Made by a program: the position numbers and the translations under genes. Shown piece after piece: positions 6,442 through 14,177 of a stretch of DNA of 20,466 nucleotides. The notes below the pieces were generated by a model. That model saw nothing but the letters and a program-made list of their open reading frames with translations. It had not been told where the DNA came from and did no database searches. Location of the stretch: the NCBI GenBank assembly GCA_965228575.1, contig CBDDHW010000055.1, positions 1 to 20,466 on the forward strand, given 5' to 3'. This DNA comes from UBA11612 sp965228575. GTDB taxonomy: Bacteria > Pseudomonadota > Alphaproteobacteria > Rhodospirillales > Rhodospirillaceae. Position 1 is the stretch's first letter. Every line of letters begins with the position of its first letter.

Positions 6442-6732
6442 CTATGTAGGCTGTAGTCGCTTCAATCCTTTGGTGATCTCTGCCTTGTTTCGCCGCACCT
6501 GAGCGAGGTCATATGCCGCTTGCAAGCGCAACCAGTGGTCGGCGGTAGACCCGACCACAGCCTCAAGCCTGACGGCCATTTCAGGGGAAACCGACCGCTT
6601 TTGTGTCAGCAGGCTGTGCAGCGTCTGGCGGGTAACTCCAAGGGCTTCCGCCGCCTGCGCGGTCGATAGTCCGAGGGCTTCCAGATCGTCTTTCAATCCC
6701 TCGGCAGGGTGGGGTGGGTTCATCATAGGCAT
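6442..6732 (-). CDS. higA: HigA antitoxin (XRE-type HTH)
   Basis: The 96-aa protein has the HigA layout: HTH at about 23-44 (STAQAAEALGVTRQTLHSLL) followed by VSPEMAVRLEAVVGSTADHWLRLQAAYDL, the family hallmark. It neutralises HigB by direct binding and represses the operon. AAAGGAGA upstream sets the start at 6732. Toxin-first order with a 13-base gap is typical of higBA. Confidence 0.95.
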   Translation of the reverse strand: MPMMNPPHPAEGLKDDLEALGLSTAQAAEALGVTRQTLHSLLTQKRSVSPEMAVRLEAVVGSTADHWLRLQAAYDLAQVRRNKAEITKGLKRLQPT

Positions 6733-6745
6733 GGCACGTCTCCTT

Positions 6746-7024
6746 TCAGTGGTATTGCTCTAAATTCAGGTCATCAAAATCGCCATTTTCGTAGGTGAAG
6801 GTGATCCGCCACGGGCCATTGACGTTGACCGCCCAAGTGCCTTTGCGGTCGCCTACCAGCTCGTGCAGCCGCAAAGACGGACGTGTCAGGTCATCTAAGC
6901 TCTCGGCCTCGTCTAGCGTGGCTAGAATGATCGCGATGCGGCTGGCTTGATCTGCGCGGATACCCCTCGTTTTTCCTGTCTCGTAGAAGGCCTTCAAAGC
7001 CTTATGCTTAAATCCCAATATCAT
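6746..7024 (-). CDS. higB: HigB toxin (RelE superfamily mRNA interferase)
   Basis: The 92-aa protein has the family's usual length and begins MILGFKHKALKAFYETG. His54 (LRLHEL), WAVNVNGPWRITF (64-76) and the terminal Tyr91-His92 are present. HigB cleaves mRNA on the ribosome. In the well-studied Proteus HigB the C-terminal catalytic group is Asp90-Tyr91-His92; here residue 90 is Gln. The start fits the family, but no Shine-Dalgarno precedes it and the promoter -10 ends seven bases away, suggesting a leaderless transcript. Confidence 0.94.
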   Translation of the reverse strand: MILGFKHKALKAFYETGKTRGIRADQASRIAIILATLDEAESLDDLTRPSLRLHELVGDRKGTWAVNVNGPWRITFTYENGDFDDLNLEQYH

Positions 7025-7030
7025 AGAACT

Positions 7031-7059
7031 ACTGTAACGCGTAACGTTACGTATTACAA
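7031..7059 (-). promoter_or_regulatory. higBA promoter and palindromic HigA operator
   Basis: On the minus strand TTGTAA (7059-7054), a 17-base spacer and TACAGT (7036-7031). The spacer contains the perfect palindrome GTAACGTTAC (7041-7050), the centre of a 24-bp imperfect palindrome (7034-7057) with outer GTAA/TTAC arms. This is the expected layout for repression by HigA. The predicted transcript start is at or next to the higB ATG. Confidence 0.65.
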
Positions 7060-7060
7060 G

Positions 7061-7444
7061 AGGAACGTATTCCTACCGATACTCGGGGGGCGCTTCGTTT
7101 TCCCCCGTTCTCCGTCACCGTCGCTGATGCCGTCTCGGACACGCAGCATGGTTCTTCGTCAAGGCGGCAAAGCCCCTGCGCAGCAGGTTGCCTTGATGAA
7201 GGTTCTGCTGTGGGTCAGGCATCGATCAGCGATGTGATCGGGAGCGGCAGGGAAAACCTCCCCCTTCTCTTGATCCTGAGTGATAAACCTTCAGGCCGCG
7301 TCGCCCGTAGGGCGGTAATCGCGGCTAGAGTATCTGCCGTTAGGCAGATTCCTTTCTGTCTCGACCCGATGCGAGGCCGAAGGCCGAGTGTCGTTAGTGT
7401 CGAGTGTCTCGTGTCCGTGTCGGACACTCTCCACTAACGACACT
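7061..7444. ncRNA. Hairpin-dense non-coding region upstream of the iterons
   Basis: About 380 bases without a convincing gene. Stem-loops follow one another: AGGAA/TTCCT (7061-7074), CGGGGG/CCCCCG (7084-7107), a 12-bp stem CTTCGTCAAGGC/GCCTTGATGAAG with inner CCTGC-GCA-GCAGG (7154-7201), CGATCA/TGATCG (7223-7240), GGGAG/CTCCC (7240-7262), CCTGA/TCAGG (7275-7295), CCGCG/CGCGG enclosing CGCCC-GTA-GGGCG (7296-7324), ATCTGCC-GTTA-GGCAGAT (7332-7349), GGCC-GAA-GGCC (7375-7385) and the large repeat at 7387-7444. It may be a structured RNA, a single-strand initiation site or part of the origin. Two 70-75-aa frames that cross it look like by-products. Confidence 0.4.
7387..7444. repeat. 13-bp-arm inverted repeat beside the iterons
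   Basis: AGTGTCGTTAGTG (7387-7399) and its exact complement (7432-7444) enclose a second stem GAGTGTC/GACACTC (7402-7408, 7423-7429), giving 20 bp of pairing. GTGTC occurs five times on the left side, and GACAC follows three times (7423, 7439, 7445). It is 14 bases before iteron 1, so a role in origin opening or as a protein site is plausible. Confidence 0.7.
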
Positions 7445-7457
7445 GACACTATGGGAC

Positions 7458-7589
7458 AAAAGCGGAAGGTAGGGAGGGCAAAAGTGGAAAGTAGGGAGGG
7501 TATGAGCGGAAGATAGAGAGGGTATGAGCGGAAGGTAAAGAGTGTATCGGCGGAAGATTGGGAGGGTATGAGCGGAAGATAGGGAGGGC
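7458..7589 (+). repeat. Six 22-bp iterons (replication origin)
   Basis: Six directly abutting 22-bp repeats at 7458, 7480, 7502, 7524, 7546 and 7568, with core GCGGAAGRTAGGGAGGG. A degenerate seventh starts at 7590. Iterons 2, 4 and 5 carry most of the deviations. The period is close to two helical turns, so Rep molecules would sit on one face. Location just upstream of a Rep_3 gene marks this as the vegetative origin and incompatibility locus. No canonical DnaA box was seen. Confidence 0.92.
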
Positions 7590-7605
7590 GTAAAGCGGAA
7601 AATAT

Positions 7606-7635
7606 CGACGGAATATGTTCCTATAGATTCCGCCG
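7606..7635. promoter_or_regulatory. Inverted repeat before rep, probable Rep autorepression operator
   Basis: Arms CGACGGAAT (7606-7614) and ATTCCGCCG (7627-7635) pair with one mismatch. The arm shares the CGGAA core of the iterons, as is usual for operators of iteron-plasmid Rep proteins. TATAGA (7622-7627) inside could be the rep -10, though no good -35 is spaced with it. Confidence 0.5.
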
Positions 7636-7657
7636 TTGTTCTCGTTAAACTTGTTGA

Positions 7658-8506
7658 ATGGATTCGCTCACTGTCTCATCTTCGATGCTCATCCCTTCGG
7701 CTTCGAATGCCGAGATCACCCCCGCCATGCTCAATGTGCTGTGGGGTATCGCGCATGAACTTGACCGCTTACGGCTGCCCGCGAACTACCCTGACGCCAA
7801 GTGGCTGGAAGTGCCTACGCGGATGCTCCGCAACCCCGAAGGCCGCTCGGACAATGTATGGCTGAAGTCCTGCTTGCGGCGGCTGATGGGCGTGGAACTG
7901 GCAGGGGAGTATCGCGGTGATGAGTGGGGCGCGGTGATACTGGCACAATGGGAGATTATCGAGGGGGGCGCCAAGGTGCGTTTGCTTGTCCCGCCTGCTG
8001 CTATCGCAGCGATCCGTGCACCCCAGACCTTCGCAAAGATCGAGATCACAGCCGCTTACCGATTGAAAGGCCATGCTCGCCGCCTATACGCCGCATTGGC
8101 CGACAAGAAGCACATGGGGCAGCGGCATTGGGAGTATACCGTTGAAGACCTTCAAGCTCTTTTCGACCTACGCGGTAAGTATCGGAAATGGTACGATTTT
8201 AGCCGCTATGTCCTGACCCCCGCCCTTGAAGAAATCAACGATTTTGGCACCGTCGAGGTCAAGGCCACCCCAAAGAAGTTGGGTCGGTCTATCGGCTCGG
8301 TTAGGTTCGACTGGAAGTGGAAAGACCCACGGGAGGCCGAGGTCACAGACGCTGAAAACGCACGCCACGGAGAAGCTCGCCGTAAGGTGCAGGCCGACAA
8401 CTCCGCTCCTCCGATGTTTGAGCCAGAACCTAAGAAAGAGGGCACCGAGGCCGAGCGGAAGGCCATTGCCGATCAGATCATGCGAGATGCAGGCTATCGG
8501 CGCTGA
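7658..8506 (+). CDS. rep: Rep_3-family iteron replication initiator
   Basis: The 282-aa protein would bind the upstream iterons and open the origin. The N-terminal half (about 20-130) forms the first winged-helix domain, with PTRMLRNPEGRSDNVWLKS and VRLLVPPAAIAAI. The second carries the family signature around 139-210: RLYAALADKK, then VEDLQALFDLRGKYRKWYDF and RYVLTPALEEIND. A charged tail of about 50 residues (Glu/Lys/Ala-rich) follows. No Shine-Dalgarno stands before ATG 7658; an in-frame ATG at 7685 is the alternative. This occurrence is intact and crosses the arbitrary boundary between copies 1 and 2. Its stop lies 12 bases from the stop of the convergent gene at 8519. Confidence 0.93.
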   Translation: MDSLTVSSSMLIPSASNAEITPAMLNVLWGIAHELDRLRLPANYPDAKWLEVPTRMLRNPEGRSDNVWLKSCLRRLMGVELAGEYRGDEWGAVILAQWEIIEGGAKVRLLVPPAAIAAIRAPQTFAKIEITAAYRLKGHARRLYAALADKKHMGQRHWEYTVEDLQALFDLRGKYRKWYDFSRYVLTPALEEINDFGTVEVKATPKKLGRSIGSVRFDWKWKDPREAEVTDAENARHGEARRKVQADNSAPPMFEPEPKKEGTEAERKAIADQIMRDAGYRR

Positions 8507-8518
8507 AAGAGCACTGAG

Positions 8519-9298
8519 CTAGTCGGCGCCAAAGTTCTTAATCGCGTCAGCCGCCATCTTCCTCAGTGCAAGTTCTTCCTGCTTCTTTTTGTCCTCTTCT
8601 AGAATAATTTTAATTGATAGCTTGAGGGGTTCAAATGCCTTCAGGCATTCGTCCTCTGATAGCTCATGAATCCCCCTGCTCAGTATCGAATACATTTTTC
8701 TATTTTCATAAAGGAATTCAGGGATATGCCCCTGAATAAATTCAACCTTCTCATCCATCCTAAGCCTAGAGAAATCTTTCTCGTCCCACCCTTCAGTCTC
8801 TCGAAATTCAGAGAATCTCATGTGAACCAGGCGCTCAAACACCCTTCGCAAATATACGAAGCTGCCGATTCCAACTCCATGAGCGGCCAATCCGATAGCC
8901 TTGTGTAGTTCTGAAGCATCCTCCTTGTTCAATACACTATGGTAGGTTTTGGCCTCATCATTTGCGATGTCTGCAAGCGATGGGTATTGCCCAACTTTTA
9001 TGACTGCGTCTTGCTCAAGGTAAAACCAAAAAATAACCGAGTGATCTGAGTCGCGTGCGCATCTAATTTTTATACTCTTGAATCCTTCAGCCGCTCGCAG
9101 TTCGTCGCGACCGCCGTTAAAGCTCAACGAGTTTTGAAGCCTAGCCGAAAAGGTTGATGCCTTGCGGCACATCAGACAGTGACCATCAATCGTCGCGGAT
9201 GCCACTCCATATAAAATTGCCTTCAACCTTAGATTATCTGGCAAAGCCTTCCTTGAATATAGCGGCAATTGAAATGCAAATTCTTCAAACTCAATCAT
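8519..9298 (-). CDS. Unrecognised 259-aa CxxC protein, copy 2
   Basis: Protein identical to that at 160-939, in the same position between rep and mobA. Here its upstream neighbour rep (7658-8506) is complete in the window. Confidence 0.8.
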   Translation of the reverse strand: MIEFEEFAFQLPLYSRKALPDNLRLKAILYGVASATIDGHCLMCRKASTFSARLQNSLSFNGGRDELRAAEGFKSIKIRCARDSDHSVIFWFYLEQDAVIKVGQYPSLADIANDEAKTYHSVLNKEDASELHKAIGLAAHGVGIGSFVYLRRVFERLVHMRFSEFRETEGWDEKDFSRLRMDEKVEFIQGHIPEFLYENRKMYSILSRGIHELSEDECLKAFEPLKLSIKIILEEDKKKQEELALRKMAADAIKNFGAD

Positions 9299-9344
9299 CT
9301 TCTCTTACTCCGTTACTTCTCCGTCGCTACATCAACAGTTATCA

Positions 9345-10988
9345 TCACGGATTAAAATTTTGGCTTGGGGGCTTGAATGGTCGTTCGTCGTCGTCATCTT
9401 CCCGACCGCTACGGTCGAAAGACTGCCTATCGTGGCTCTCGAAACCTCGACGCATTCCACCGAATCCACGCCCCTCGCGCACTTCGTTGTCCACCTCCGA
9501 CACATCGCGGGCATGTTTCTGAATCAGCATGTAGGATGCGTCTAGCCGTTCACTGGCAACCTCGAGCTGTTCCGCATAGGTCTCGCGGCTGACCGTCAAG
9601 GCGTCGTTATGCTGGTCTCTGGCCGCGCCCCTTTGTTCCTTGGACTCCTGACGGATAGCACGGAGTTCTTCGCGCTCCGCAAGCCGCATACGGTCGCCCA
9701 ACTCCTGCTGCTCAGCCTTATGGGCTTTCTCCAGCTTGATAGGGGTGAGCTGGCCGCGAAGAATGAAATTGAACGCGCCGGCAAGGGTGTTCCGGTTTTC
9801 GAAATCAAAGGCGTCGCCGGCACGTCCGGACAAGAGGGCTTTAAGCCGTCCGGATCGGGTGGCCGTCTCGGCCTTTACGGCATCCAGCTCGGCACGCTGC
9901 TGCTTGAACAGGTCGCGCCATTCGGGACGGTACGCCTCCTTGATCGCCGTTCTGGTCTGGTCGATACGCTCACGCTCCCCATCGCGAATTGCGGCAAGCT
10001 GCTCGCGATAGGCTCCGCGCAATGCTTTTTCCTCGGCTTTCTGCGCGTCTCTGACGGCCTCGAGGGCACATTCTGCCTCCTTCACCCTATCGGCAGGGTC
10101 TTCGCGCTCCTGTGGCCTCTCTGCGGCTTTCTCGCGGGCAAACTCGGCCTGTCGTTCCTTCGCTTCCTGAACGGTCGGCAGATCCGTGAGCTGGTCAAGT
10201 TGCAAAGTCTCGCGGATCTCTCTGGCCTTCACACCTTCAATCTGGCGGGACAGCGCATGAACCTCGCCCGCGTGATCCACCACAACAACGGCGCGTTTGT
10301 CGCCCTGCGCCAGCATGAAACCATGTTCCTGAAGGGCAGTCCTGAAGGCGGCGGCACTGTCCGACTGATGGTAAAGCTCCGTGATGCACGCTTTACGCTC
10401 TAGCGGGTTGAAGCCTGTACGTTCTTCCTGTCCGCGCTCAGCCAACGTGACCGCCTTGAATCGGTCTTTGAAGCGGTCGGCGCCGCGATCCTCACCCAAG
10501 AAGCGCGGCATATCGTGGCCAAACTCCCGCACCAGCTCGCGGGCAACCTCTCGCAGTTTCTGGCGGTCAAATTCCATGTGGCGAGCTTGCATCTTGTCCA
10601 GATCGATCCGCGACCACGCAACATGGCAATGCTCCCGCCCGTCTTTCACGTGGAACACCACAGCGCGGGCTTGATCCGTAAGCCCCAGCTTCTGCTCGAT
10701 GCGCCCGATCGCGTGGCCGTATTCCTCCCGCGTCATGGGCTGGCTTGGGTTGATCGACAGGCTATAGATCGGCTTCGTGCAATTCGTGCCAGCGGCCACG
10801 CCTTCGAGCTCGCGAAATGCGCCAGCAAGGTCGGATGATGCGAAGCCCCGAAGCTCGGCTACCTCCACTCGCTCGTTGCCAATGGCAGGCGGCTGAAAGC
10901 TGACCTCAGGGTCAATCTCATGGCGGTCGTTCATCAGGTGCCGCGCCAGCTCCTGACCGCCCGCGCGGATGTTCCCTTTCAGGATCAT
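9345..10988 (-). CDS. mobA: Relaxase, copy 2
   Basis: Identical to 986-2629, including His17 and the 113/120/122 histidine triad. The four-base overlap with mobC is preserved. Confidence 0.92.
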   Translation of the reverse strand: MILKGNIRAGGQELARHLMNDRHEIDPEVSFQPPAIGNERVEVAELRGFASSDLAGAFRELEGVAAGTNCTKPIYSLSINPSQPMTREEYGHAIGRIEQKLGLTDQARAVVFHVKDGREHCHVAWSRIDLDKMQARHMEFDRQKLREVARELVREFGHDMPRFLGEDRGADRFKDRFKAVTLAERGQEERTGFNPLERKACITELYHQSDSAAAFRTALQEHGFMLAQGDKRAVVVVDHAGEVHALSRQIEGVKAREIRETLQLDQLTDLPTVQEAKERQAEFAREKAAERPQEREDPADRVKEAECALEAVRDAQKAEEKALRGAYREQLAAIRDGERERIDQTRTAIKEAYRPEWRDLFKQQRAELDAVKAETATRSGRLKALLSGRAGDAFDFENRNTLAGAFNFILRGQLTPIKLEKAHKAEQQELGDRMRLAEREELRAIRQESKEQRGAARDQHNDALTVSRETYAEQLEVASERLDASYMLIQKHARDVSEVDNEVREGRGFGGMRRGFESHDRQSFDRSGREDDDDERPFKPPSQNFNP

Positions 10989-11359
10989 CCCCTGCGCCCC
11001 AAGGCGGCAAGGCAGGCATCACGCATGGCCTGCACGTCTGCCACCGCATCGGCAACGCTGTTCGATCCGACAGCCTGCCCCGTGTGGAGGCGGTGGGCGA
11101 TCTGGTTGAGGTTCGACCCGACCTTGCCCAGCTCACCCAGCAGGCGGGCAACCTCCTGCGTCTGAACAGCAGGACGGCGGCGGGCGCGAGGGGCGGGCGA
11201 CGATAGCAGAATGGAACGGGCAAAGCTGGCGGTTGTCAGCTCGGCACGCGCGGCTTGCGCCTCGATTTCGGCCAGCTCATCAGGGGTCAGACGGACTTGC
11301 AGCAGCTTGTTTCGCTGCCGTGTTTCCGTCCCTGATTTGCTCACCTTGTCGTCTGCCAT
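10985..11359 (-). CDS. mobC: MobC accessory protein, copy 2
   Basis: Identical to 2626-3000, with the same AAGAGG ribosome-binding site before the ATG at 11359. Confidence 0.9.
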   Translation of the reverse strand: MADDKVSKSGTETRQRNKLLQVRLTPDELAEIEAQAARAELTTASFARSILLSSPAPRARRRPAVQTQEVARLLGELGKVGSNLNQIAHRLHTGQAVGSNSVADAVADVQAMRDACLAALGRRG

Positions 11360-11379
11360 CTGCGCCTCTTTTGGGGATG

Positions 11380-11441
11380 CAACGGGGGGTTTTCCAAAGC
11401 CCCCTTGCCAAGATCGCGGTATTACCGCGAACATCTTGCCT
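11380..11441 (+). other. Probable oriT, copy 2
   Basis: Same two inverted repeats as 3021-3082; predicted nick between 11438 and 11439. Confidence 0.68.
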
Positions 11442-11500
11442 ACAAAATTAATTTCCCATATGGCCATCAATCACAGCTTAACGCAAGAGGGGGGGTTGGA

Positions 11501-13027
11501 ATGGAGCTGACGGTACACGGCTCAGCCCGATGGGCAGAACCGACAGACATAAAAAATGCGGGGTATTTCGGAGACACGGGAATCGTCGTTGGTCATGTCT
11601 ATGACGACGAGCATGTCCGCGAAGTCCGCTATAACGGCGACGGCCACCTCCTGACAGTGGCACCGACGCGGTCAGGTAAAGGTACGACCCAGATTATCCC
11701 CGAAATCCTCGACCATGAGGGCGCGCTTCTCTGCATCGACCCCAAGGGCGAAAACGCCATAATCACGGCGCAAGCACGGGAGGAACTGCACGGCCAGAAA
11801 GTGCACCTGCTTGACCCGTGGGGGATCGCTTCCGAGTATCTTGACCGTCCAAAGGCACGGTTTAACCCTCTCGATATGCTCTCCCCAGACAGTCGCGATC
11901 TGGCAGACGATGCCATGATGATCGCCGACGCGCTCGTGACGAGTGAGACGGGGGCGGATTCGCATTGGTCAAACGAGGCGAAGGCGTTGGACATGGGCTT
12001 GATCGTCCATCTGGTCACGTCGCCAAAGGAAGAAGGACAGCGCACCCTCGGCCACCTGCGGGAAATCCTCTCTCTCCCGCCCGCACAATTTCAGAAGATC
12101 ATCGATGACATGGCCGAAAACGGCCATCCCCTTGCGCAAGCTGCCGCCAACCGCTTGAACCAGAAAAGCGGGCGCGAGCTGTCGTCCGTCATATCGACCG
12201 CACAAATGAACACGCACTTTCTGGAAAGCGAGAACATCAAGGAGAGCCTCTCCGCTTCGGACTTCAATTTTTCAGACCTGAAGTCCAACGATAAGGCAAT
12301 TTCGGTTTATCTCGTGCTGCCCGCCCATCGGCTGAACACACATGGCCGATGGCTTCGCCTGATCGTCTCGATGGCGATCACAGCCATTGTGCGCGGGGGC
12401 AAAAAACCCAAACGATCCGCTCTCTTCCTGCTTGATGAGTTCGCCGCGCTCGGCAAGCTGGCGGTTGTGGAACAAGCCTTCGGCCTCATGGCGGGCTTCG
12501 GGATGCAAATGCACGCGATCCTTCAAGACCTGTCCCAGCTCCAAGACCTCTATGCAAGACGCTGGCAAACCTTCATCGGCAATGCCGCCGTCCTGCAATT
12601 CTTTGGGACACGTGACCTCGTGACAGCCGAGTATGCCTCGAAGCTCGCAGGCATGGCTACCATCGAAGAAATCAGCGAAAAGACCGCAGATCAACGTGAA
12701 GGCGGCCTCCTACGCGCGGCGAAGCCCGATTTTCGACACATGAACGACAGGTCCTTCTCACGAGCACTTATCATGCCTGAGGAAGTGCTCCGCCTGTCCA
12801 AAACCCTAGAGCTGATCTTCCTCCCGTCTCTGCATCCAATCCCTGCGAGAAAAATCCCGTACTACAAGAACGATACATATTTTGACGATGACGGCGCGCC
12901 GCTGTTCACGCCTCATCCCGATTATGCCGACCTAACACCCGAAGCGATTCCGACAAAATGGCTCGACGAAGAGGCCATGAGTTACCCCGCCCCCGAATGG
13001 CCTGGGGCGGAAGATGACTCCGCCTGA
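11501..13027 (+). CDS. traG: VirD4/TraG-type coupling ATPase, copy 2 (His185 variant)
   Basis: Identical to 3142-4668 except A at 12054, which makes codon 185 CAC (His) instead of CGC (Arg). The residue lies between Walker A and Walker B, outside both motifs. Confidence 0.93.
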   Translation: MELTVHGSARWAEPTDIKNAGYFGDTGIVVGHVYDDEHVREVRYNGDGHLLTVAPTRSGKGTTQIIPEILDHEGALLCIDPKGENAIITAQAREELHGQKVHLLDPWGIASEYLDRPKARFNPLDMLSPDSRDLADDAMMIADALVTSETGADSHWSNEAKALDMGLIVHLVTSPKEEGQRTLGHLREILSLPPAQFQKIIDDMAENGHPLAQAAANRLNQKSGRELSSVISTAQMNTHFLESENIKESLSASDFNFSDLKSNDKAISVYLVLPAHRLNTHGRWLRLIVSMAITAIVRGGKKPKRSALFLLDEFAALGKLAVVEQAFGLMAGFGMQMHAILQDLSQLQDLYARRWQTFIGNAAVLQFFGTRDLVTAEYASKLAGMATIEEISEKTADQREGGLLRAAKPDFRHMNDRSFSRALIMPEEVLRLSKTLELIFLPSLHPIPARKIPYYKNDTYFDDDGAPLFTPHPDYADLTPEAIPTKWLDEEAMSYPAPEWPGAEDDSA

Positions 13028-13050
13028 TGGCGGGGACTTGAAGCGGTAGA

Positions 13051-13071
13051 GCGAGGGGGCTTCCCCCTCGC
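13051..13071. terminator. GC-rich hairpin, copy 2
   Basis: Same 9-bp stem with CTT loop as 4692-4712. Confidence 0.5.
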
Positions 13072-13096
13072 GCTCCCCCCGCTCGCCGCATGGCAG

Positions 13097-13123
13097 ACCC
13101 CGAAAGATGTTGTCTTTCGGGGT
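13097..13123. terminator. 11-bp hairpin, copy 2
   Basis: Same stem as 4738-4764. Confidence 0.55.
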
Positions 13124-13154
13124 TGATCGGTAGGCTGTCGGTGCGTGTCGGCAT

Positions 13155-13192
13155 CAAGGAAAAATGCGGGACGTAGTGTCCTATTTTCCTTG
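13155..13192. repeat. Nested inverted repeat, copy 2
   Basis: Same arms as 4796-4833. Confidence 0.55.
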
Positions 13193-13242
13193 ACCCCGCC
13201 CCTACCCTCGACGGTATTTGCCAATGCTTCCGAATATGGCAT

Positions 13243-13295
13243 CATGGTCACTATGACTGGTCAAGAACCAGTCCAAAAAACCGACACTGACCATG
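13243..13295. promoter_or_regulatory. Nested operator-like palindrome, copy 2
   Basis: Same TGGTCA/TGACCA arrangement as 4884-4936. Confidence 0.5.
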
Positions 13296-13307
13296 AGGAA
13301 ACCGAGC

Positions 13308-13739
13308 ATGAAACCACTATCTGCCAATGCTGCCGCTAAGGCAGCAGGCAAGGCCAAAGGAACCATCCTGAAAGCCTTAGAAGACGGCACTTTAAGCGGA
13401 TCGAAGAACGCAAAAGGGCAATGGGAAATCGACCCAAGCGAGCTGGGACGGGTCTTCAATGTTATCCCTTCTGACCAGTCACCTGACCAGGCTAAAAAAC
13501 CACCACTGACCGCACAAGGTGACCGCGAAAACCGCATTGAAATCGAGCGGTTACGGGCAGAACTTCAAGGCGCAAATCGCTTGGCGGAAAGCCTGTCGGA
13601 TCAGGTGACAGATCTACGTGAACGACTGGACAGGGAAGGCGAAGAACGCCGTGCCCTTACGGCCATGATCACGAGTCAGCAAGAAGGGCAGGGGATGCGG
13701 AGAGGCTTCCTCGGCTTCTTCAGTAAAGGAGCTAGATGA
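13308..13739 (+). CDS. HTH plus coiled-coil protein, copy 2
   Basis: Identical to 4949-5380; the alternative upstream ATG is at 13293. Confidence 0.82.
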   Translation: MKPLSANAAAKAAGKAKGTILKALEDGTLSGSKNAKGQWEIDPSELGRVFNVIPSDQSPDQAKKPPLTAQGDRENRIEIERLRAELQGANRLAESLSDQVTDLRERLDREGEERRALTAMITSQQEGQGMRRGFLGFFSKGAR

Positions 13740-14035
13740 AAGAGCCTGACCTCGAACCTCTCGCAGCTTTAGTCCTTGCTCTAGACGATGCCAGACGGGG
13801 GCAAGTATGGGACTCGAAAGAACCTGATTGGCACCCTGCCACACGCGAGGACTTGCTTGAGATTTTGTCGCTTTTGTATTGGCGAGGGCGAGACGTCTAC
13901 GATCAACTAGCAGCTCGGCTAGACGGAGCGAAATCCTACGCCCAGATGTTCGAAGGAGCCCCCAAGGCACAAGACGAAGCCTCAGCACCACGCGCGTCGG
14001 CAGAAAGAGACATGCATGGCAAAACGCCGTTCTAG
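13736..14035 (+). CDS. Unrecognised 99-aa protein, copy 2
   Basis: Identical to 5377-5676, with the same ATGA overlap with the preceding gene. Confidence 0.75.
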   Translation: MKEPDLEPLAALVLALDDARRGQVWDSKEPDWHPATREDLLEILSLLYWRGRDVYDQLAARLDGAKSYAQMFEGAPKAQDEASAPRASAERDMHGKTPF

Positions 14036-14128
14036 ATGGCTGAAAGTGGCTTGAGTTTGTAGGGTAGGTAGCTTTAGTCTTCACGGACTGTCTGGCAACT
14101 AGGGTGACCTGCAAACACAGCCCAGTGG

Positions 14129-14156
14129 TTGGTAGATTAATGGTAGCCAGTATAAT
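14129..14156 (+). promoter_or_regulatory. Promoter of small membrane protein gene, copy 2
   Basis: TTGGTA-16-TATAAT, as at 5770-5797. Confidence 0.6.
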
Positions 14157-14177
14157 GTGTATTGGAAAGGTATTTAC

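Larger units (their letters stand above)
1..8359. repeat. Tandem unit, copy 1 (8,359 bp)
   Basis: First of three head-to-tail copies of an 8,359-bp unit. Base 1 corresponds to base 8360 and to 16719, and each gene start recurs at that spacing (for example 160, 8519 and 16878). The unit has one replication origin, one mobilization region and one toxin-antitoxin operon, as expected of a monomeric plasmid. The window begins inside rep, so the unit boundary used here is arbitrary. This copy differs from the others by G at 3695. Confidence 0.97.

Noticed and set aside
7210..7437. Overlapping 70-75-aa frames on both strands upstream of the iterons
   Set aside because: Both cross the hairpin chain, neither has a convincing ribosome-binding site or domain, and their existence on both strands points to chance.
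7458..7589. Direct repeats as a possible CRISPR array
   Set aside because: The 22-bp repeats abut with no unique spacers and precede a Rep_3 gene, so they are iterons.
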